Positions 61,501 through 64,000 of a stretch of 64,000 nt of DNA are shown here, in pieces. Location: the NCBI RefSeq assembly GCF_963576545.1, contig NC_083641.1, forward strand, positions 14,320,893 through 14,384,892, in the 5' to 3' direction. The stretch is from Limanda limanda (lineage: Eukaryota > Chordata > Actinopteri > Pleuronectiformes > Pleuronectidae). The translations under genes and the position numbers were made by a program. The notes under the pieces are model-generated. The model did not search any database, had not been told where the DNA came from, and saw only the letters and a program-made list of their open reading frames with translations. How positions within the stretch are numbered: position 1 is the first letter of the stretch; the number at the start of each line of letters is the position of its first letter.

Positions 61501-61739
61501 GGACGAGTGATTGGAAACAAGGACAAAGATGCTTAATGATTGGGTTTGTTTGGTCATGACATAGTCTGTGCTGATTCGTCATTCTACCTTTAACCATTTA
61601 ACTCCCTTTCTGGAAAAATAAAACCACCAGTATCGAATGCAACGTGGATAATCAGTTACAAGTGCTCATCCTATTGAGTTTGCTAACAGCTCTTAATAAT
61701 TTGTTAACAGTTAAATTCTGTTTACATTGCTACAAATGT
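58585..61739. other. non-coding, no gene seen
   Basis: GT-rich patch at 59328-59360, a T-run near 60862, a G9-type run near 61119. Plus-strand frame 60725-61105 (126 codons) lacks any recognisable domain. Confidence 0.5.
60100..60222 (-). repeat. TTAGG-like dispersed repeat, reverse copy
   Basis: On the minus strand: GTTGTGGGGACCCATGTCCT, CAAAATCAAGTCCGCATAAC, then TTAAGGTTAGGTTAACG and TTTAGGTTAAGTTTGG. This resembles the family seen at 20.55 kb (GGACC/GTCCTC phrases and TTAGG-like runs), but more diverged. Confidence 0.5.
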
Positions 61740-62070
61740 TAAACGGGAACAGTTCACCCAGAAATTAAAATTCACTCATTATCTCCTCTATACTATGCCG
61801 ATGGAGGGGTGGGTGAAGTGTTTGAGTCCACAAAAGACTTTAGGAGTCTCAGGGGTAAAAAAGTGTTAGAGCAGAATCAAATATAACTGAGTTAACTGGT
61901 GACCAAACCTTCAGACGTAAAATAAAACAACAGAAAATGCCTCCATACAGCTTGTGTGGTGTTATCCAAGTGTCCTCATGTCCCGACATTCATATTTGAC
62001 TTGAAACAAGGTCATTTACACCATTTGTAGGCCAAGGCTTAGGTATATAGCTTCGAGACAGAAGCATGAT
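61740..62070 (+). repeat. fragment of common teleost DNA-transposon-like repeat
   Basis: GGGAACAGTTCACCCAGAAA, TTCACTCATTATCTCC, ACTATGCCGATGGAGGGGTG, GGTGAAGTGTTTGAGTCCAC, GTGTCCTCATGTCCCGACAT and GACTTGAAACAAGGTC follow in order a very common fish repeat I recall. The 3' half beyond about 62070 is lost, so terminal repeats cannot be paired. Confidence 0.7.
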
Positions 62071-62467
62071 TTGGCCTTCACATGCTTAGGAGACAAACTA
62101 TTGTTAGTCATTTGCAAGAATACTTTTCACATGCATGCCTTTCTGTATAGAGTGGCATGCACATGCCTAGTGTTAGAGGACAAGGGATATGTATGTTCAG
62201 TATTCCCATTGACAGTGGTTACAACTGATATGGAGGCAAATTGCTTGTGTGGACAGAAACCATTTTAGTTTGACACAATGTTTTCAGACTAAAACATAGC
62301 GGTGTGGATGCAGCCCTAGACCCATGTAGTACATCATATAAGCTTTGATACCATGTCATGTGACATCTGTGGGTGCTCTGGATCTCCTGTCACTTCTACA
62401 ATGGGTAAAATAGGAGATGCAAGGTTTTTAAATGATATAATGATATGCTCCTCTAAATTGAACCTAT

Positions 62468-62475
62468 ATTATATA
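62468..62475. repeat. 8-bp target site duplication, left
   Basis: ATTATATA, identical to 63354-63361 at the other end of the hAT-like element. The AT-rich sequence makes chance identity less negligible than usual, but it is exact and abuts the terminal repeat. Confidence 0.85.
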
Positions 62476-63353
62476 TAGGGTTGGGTACCGAGAACCGGTT
62501 CCAGTATGGAACCGGTTCCAATACAACCGGTACCTACCCGGACCGAAACGCAACGGAGATTTCGGTGCCTCATTTCGGTGCCTGAGCCAATGGAAGACTG
62601 AGGTCTCCGCTCGTCCCGCCTCCTCACACTTCCGCTCCTTCCTTCACGGGAAGCGGCGGCTCCCGCCGGGCCACGCGGCTGCCGGTGGACAGACTCTTGT
62701 CCCCGCGCTGCCCGCACCCCGCGTGCGTCAGGGCTCCCGTGCAGGTGTGGGGGGGGGGGAGGATCTCCTCGTGAGACCTCTCCCCGGCGCTGGCTGGCCC
62801 CCGCCGTGCGCATTTCCTCCGTGGCGGTGCGCCGCGACCGGGCTCCGGGACCGGGCTCCGGGACCGGGACCGGGCTCCGGGACGAAGACCACGCCGAGAA
62901 ATGTTTCATAAAAGTGACCGCATTTTAGGGGGACGAAGGCGGGCCGAAGCCTGCCTGCGACAGCCCCAGCCGCGGAGACACGGGGGTCTCTGAGTGATGG
63001 AAAAGCGACCCTCAGTCTTCATTTGGCTCAGGCACCGAAGGCAGAGTCACGAGTCAGAGTGTGTGTGTCTTGTATTTATTTTTATTTATTTAAGTTTAGT
63101 GTAAACTTTTGTTAACAGTTCGTATGTTATTCATAGTTTTGAGTTAAAAAGGGTTTTGTATTTATTTATATTTATAATCTACTTTAAACAGTTAATATAT
63201 TTGGCAATAAAAAAAGCCTTTCTTAGTCAAGCATCGTTTTGTGCACTTTTTTGAAAAAAGTATCGGTTCAGGCACCGTTTAGGCACCGGTATCGTTTTAA
63301 AAGTATCGGTTAGGAACCGGTATCGGATAAAAACCAAACGATACCCATCCCTA
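62476..63353. mobile_element. non-autonomous hAT-like transposon
   Basis: 878 bp bounded by terminal inverted repeats TAGGGTTGGGTACCG (left) and, reading inward from the right, TAGGGATGGGTATCG (13 of 15 identical). Both sides carry the same 8-mer ATTATATA (62468-62475 and 63354-63361), the 8-bp target duplication of hAT elements. Subterminal ACCGGT palindromes (GGAACCGGTTCC at 62508-62519; CCGGTATCGG near the right end) and CGGTGCC/GGCACCG motifs are candidate transposase sites. The core (about 62620-62990) is GC-rich and CpG-rich; the 3' third is AT-rich with an AATAAA-type signal (63205-63212) as if from an old gene end. No transposase is encoded. A minus-strand frame (62469-62909) is proline/arginine low-complexity. 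Confidence 0.85.
62836..62882. repeat. CCGGGCTCCGGGA minisatellite inside transposon
   Basis: Three to four tandem CCGGGCTCCGGGA-type units of 12-18 bp in the GC-rich core of the hAT-like element. Confidence 0.85.
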
Positions 63354-63361
63354 ATTATATA
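63354..63361. repeat. 8-bp target site duplication, right
   Basis: ATTATATA, the partner of 62468-62475. Confidence 0.85.
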
Positions 63362-64000
63362 TGGACATGCTGAGTAGTTTGAGAGCTTTTGTGTGTAAAG
63401 AGTCTCTTTTCAGGAGTAGCTCTGCTGTTATGTCTGTGTGATAAGGGCCCGGCTCTAAAACCTGTAATTTGCAATGTCACTCACACATTATCCATTCAGC
63501 TCAGAACAATCTGGAACAAGAGAGGAGGCCCCCACATCCACCCAGTATCTTGTAGCAATTCTACTGATGCAAAATGCAGGTACATTAGCAAAAATAACCC
63601 TGCACAGGATACAGAGTTGAGAGGCTGGATGGAATAGTAAAAGGGTGAATGGAAACAGGATGGGGATAATTCAGCTGGAATCAAACAGAGGACACAGAGA
63701 ACTGACATGTTACAACTTGAACTGGGTTGGTCAATTCACCCAAATCATTCGTTTTAAAATTAAATAAATATACTTGGGCATGGGCTTGTGTCCCAAGATG
63801 TTTAAATATCCATCCCCTTGATAGAAGCAGTTGACTTTCCAGAGTTTAAAATTATTCAGAGAACAGAGGACATTGTTTTTGGAAAGACACACCACTTTCT
63901 AATGTAATTTGAAAAGCCCAAACAAAATTTAGTTATCTTCAATTTTATTAGGAATTTGGCTCAAGTTTCATAGTTGGATAAATCAAAATGCTTTGCTACT
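63362..64000. other. non-coding, no gene seen
   Basis: AT-rich flank of the transposon running to the window end. Short frames at 63389-63637 and 63496-63708 have no support. Confidence 0.55.

Noticed and set aside
62469..62909. 146-codon minus-strand frame in the hAT-like element
   Set aside because: Pro/Arg/Gly low-complexity from GC-rich DNA; contains no transposase or zinc-finger pattern.
1..64000. CRISPR arrays, bacterial operons, endogenous retrovirus genes
   Set aside because: No spaced direct repeats, no prokaryotic gene organisation, and no retroviral gag/pol/env-like frames or paired LTRs were seen.

Overview
This window looks like a non-coding stretch of a ray-finned fish nuclear genome, most likely a percomorph-type teleost. 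The base composition is moderately AT-rich and CpG is scarce outside transposons. There are about twenty long CA/GT microsatellites, and many pieces resemble interspersed repeats that I recall as common in teleost sequence. That family recognition is from memory and was not searched. I found no convincing protein-coding gene, rRNA, tRNA or CRISPR array. The longest open frame (about 202 codons, 42930-43538) lies in repeat-like sequence, and other long frames run through microsatellites or purine/pyrimidine-biased DNA. The window is best read as intergenic DNA or part of a very long intron.

Layout. 0-10 kb: plain AT-rich DNA, a degenerate copy of a repeat rich in AGGTCA motifs (about 6 kb), CA arrays near 6.9, 7.1 and 9.7 kb, small SINE-like and other repeat fragments, and a 21-bp minisatellite near 8.9 kb. 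10-23 kb: a SINE-like copy (10.5 kb), a longer AGGTCA-rich repeat (12.1-12.5 kb) carrying a perfect DR1 and a perfect inverted-repeat-3 oestrogen-response-type motif, then the densest microsatellite belt (14.1-22.2 kb). 23-45 kb: several copies of one dispersed repeat family (also present at 18.3 kb), a possible hAT-type MITE (25.6-25.9 kb), a repeat copy interrupted by telomere-like DNA (28.2 kb), a cluster of three GT arrays (31.0-31.6 kb), and a G-rich tract beside a weak exon-like segment (37.3-37.5 kb). 45-64 kb: a second good SINE-like copy (48.5-48.9 kb), a reverse-strand SINE-like copy (50.6 kb), a foldback element (52.1-52.5 kb), a PIF/Harbinger-like MITE (58.0-58.6 kb), and the best-defined element, an 878-bp non-autonomous hAT-like transposon with a perfect 8-bp target duplication (62476-63353).

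There is no operon or pathway to describe. What the sequence supports is a mosaic of decayed mobile elements and microsatellites. The most interesting functional hypothesis is that one repeat family has spread nuclear-receptor half-site arrangements. Two short segments with exon-like features are listed at low confidence.
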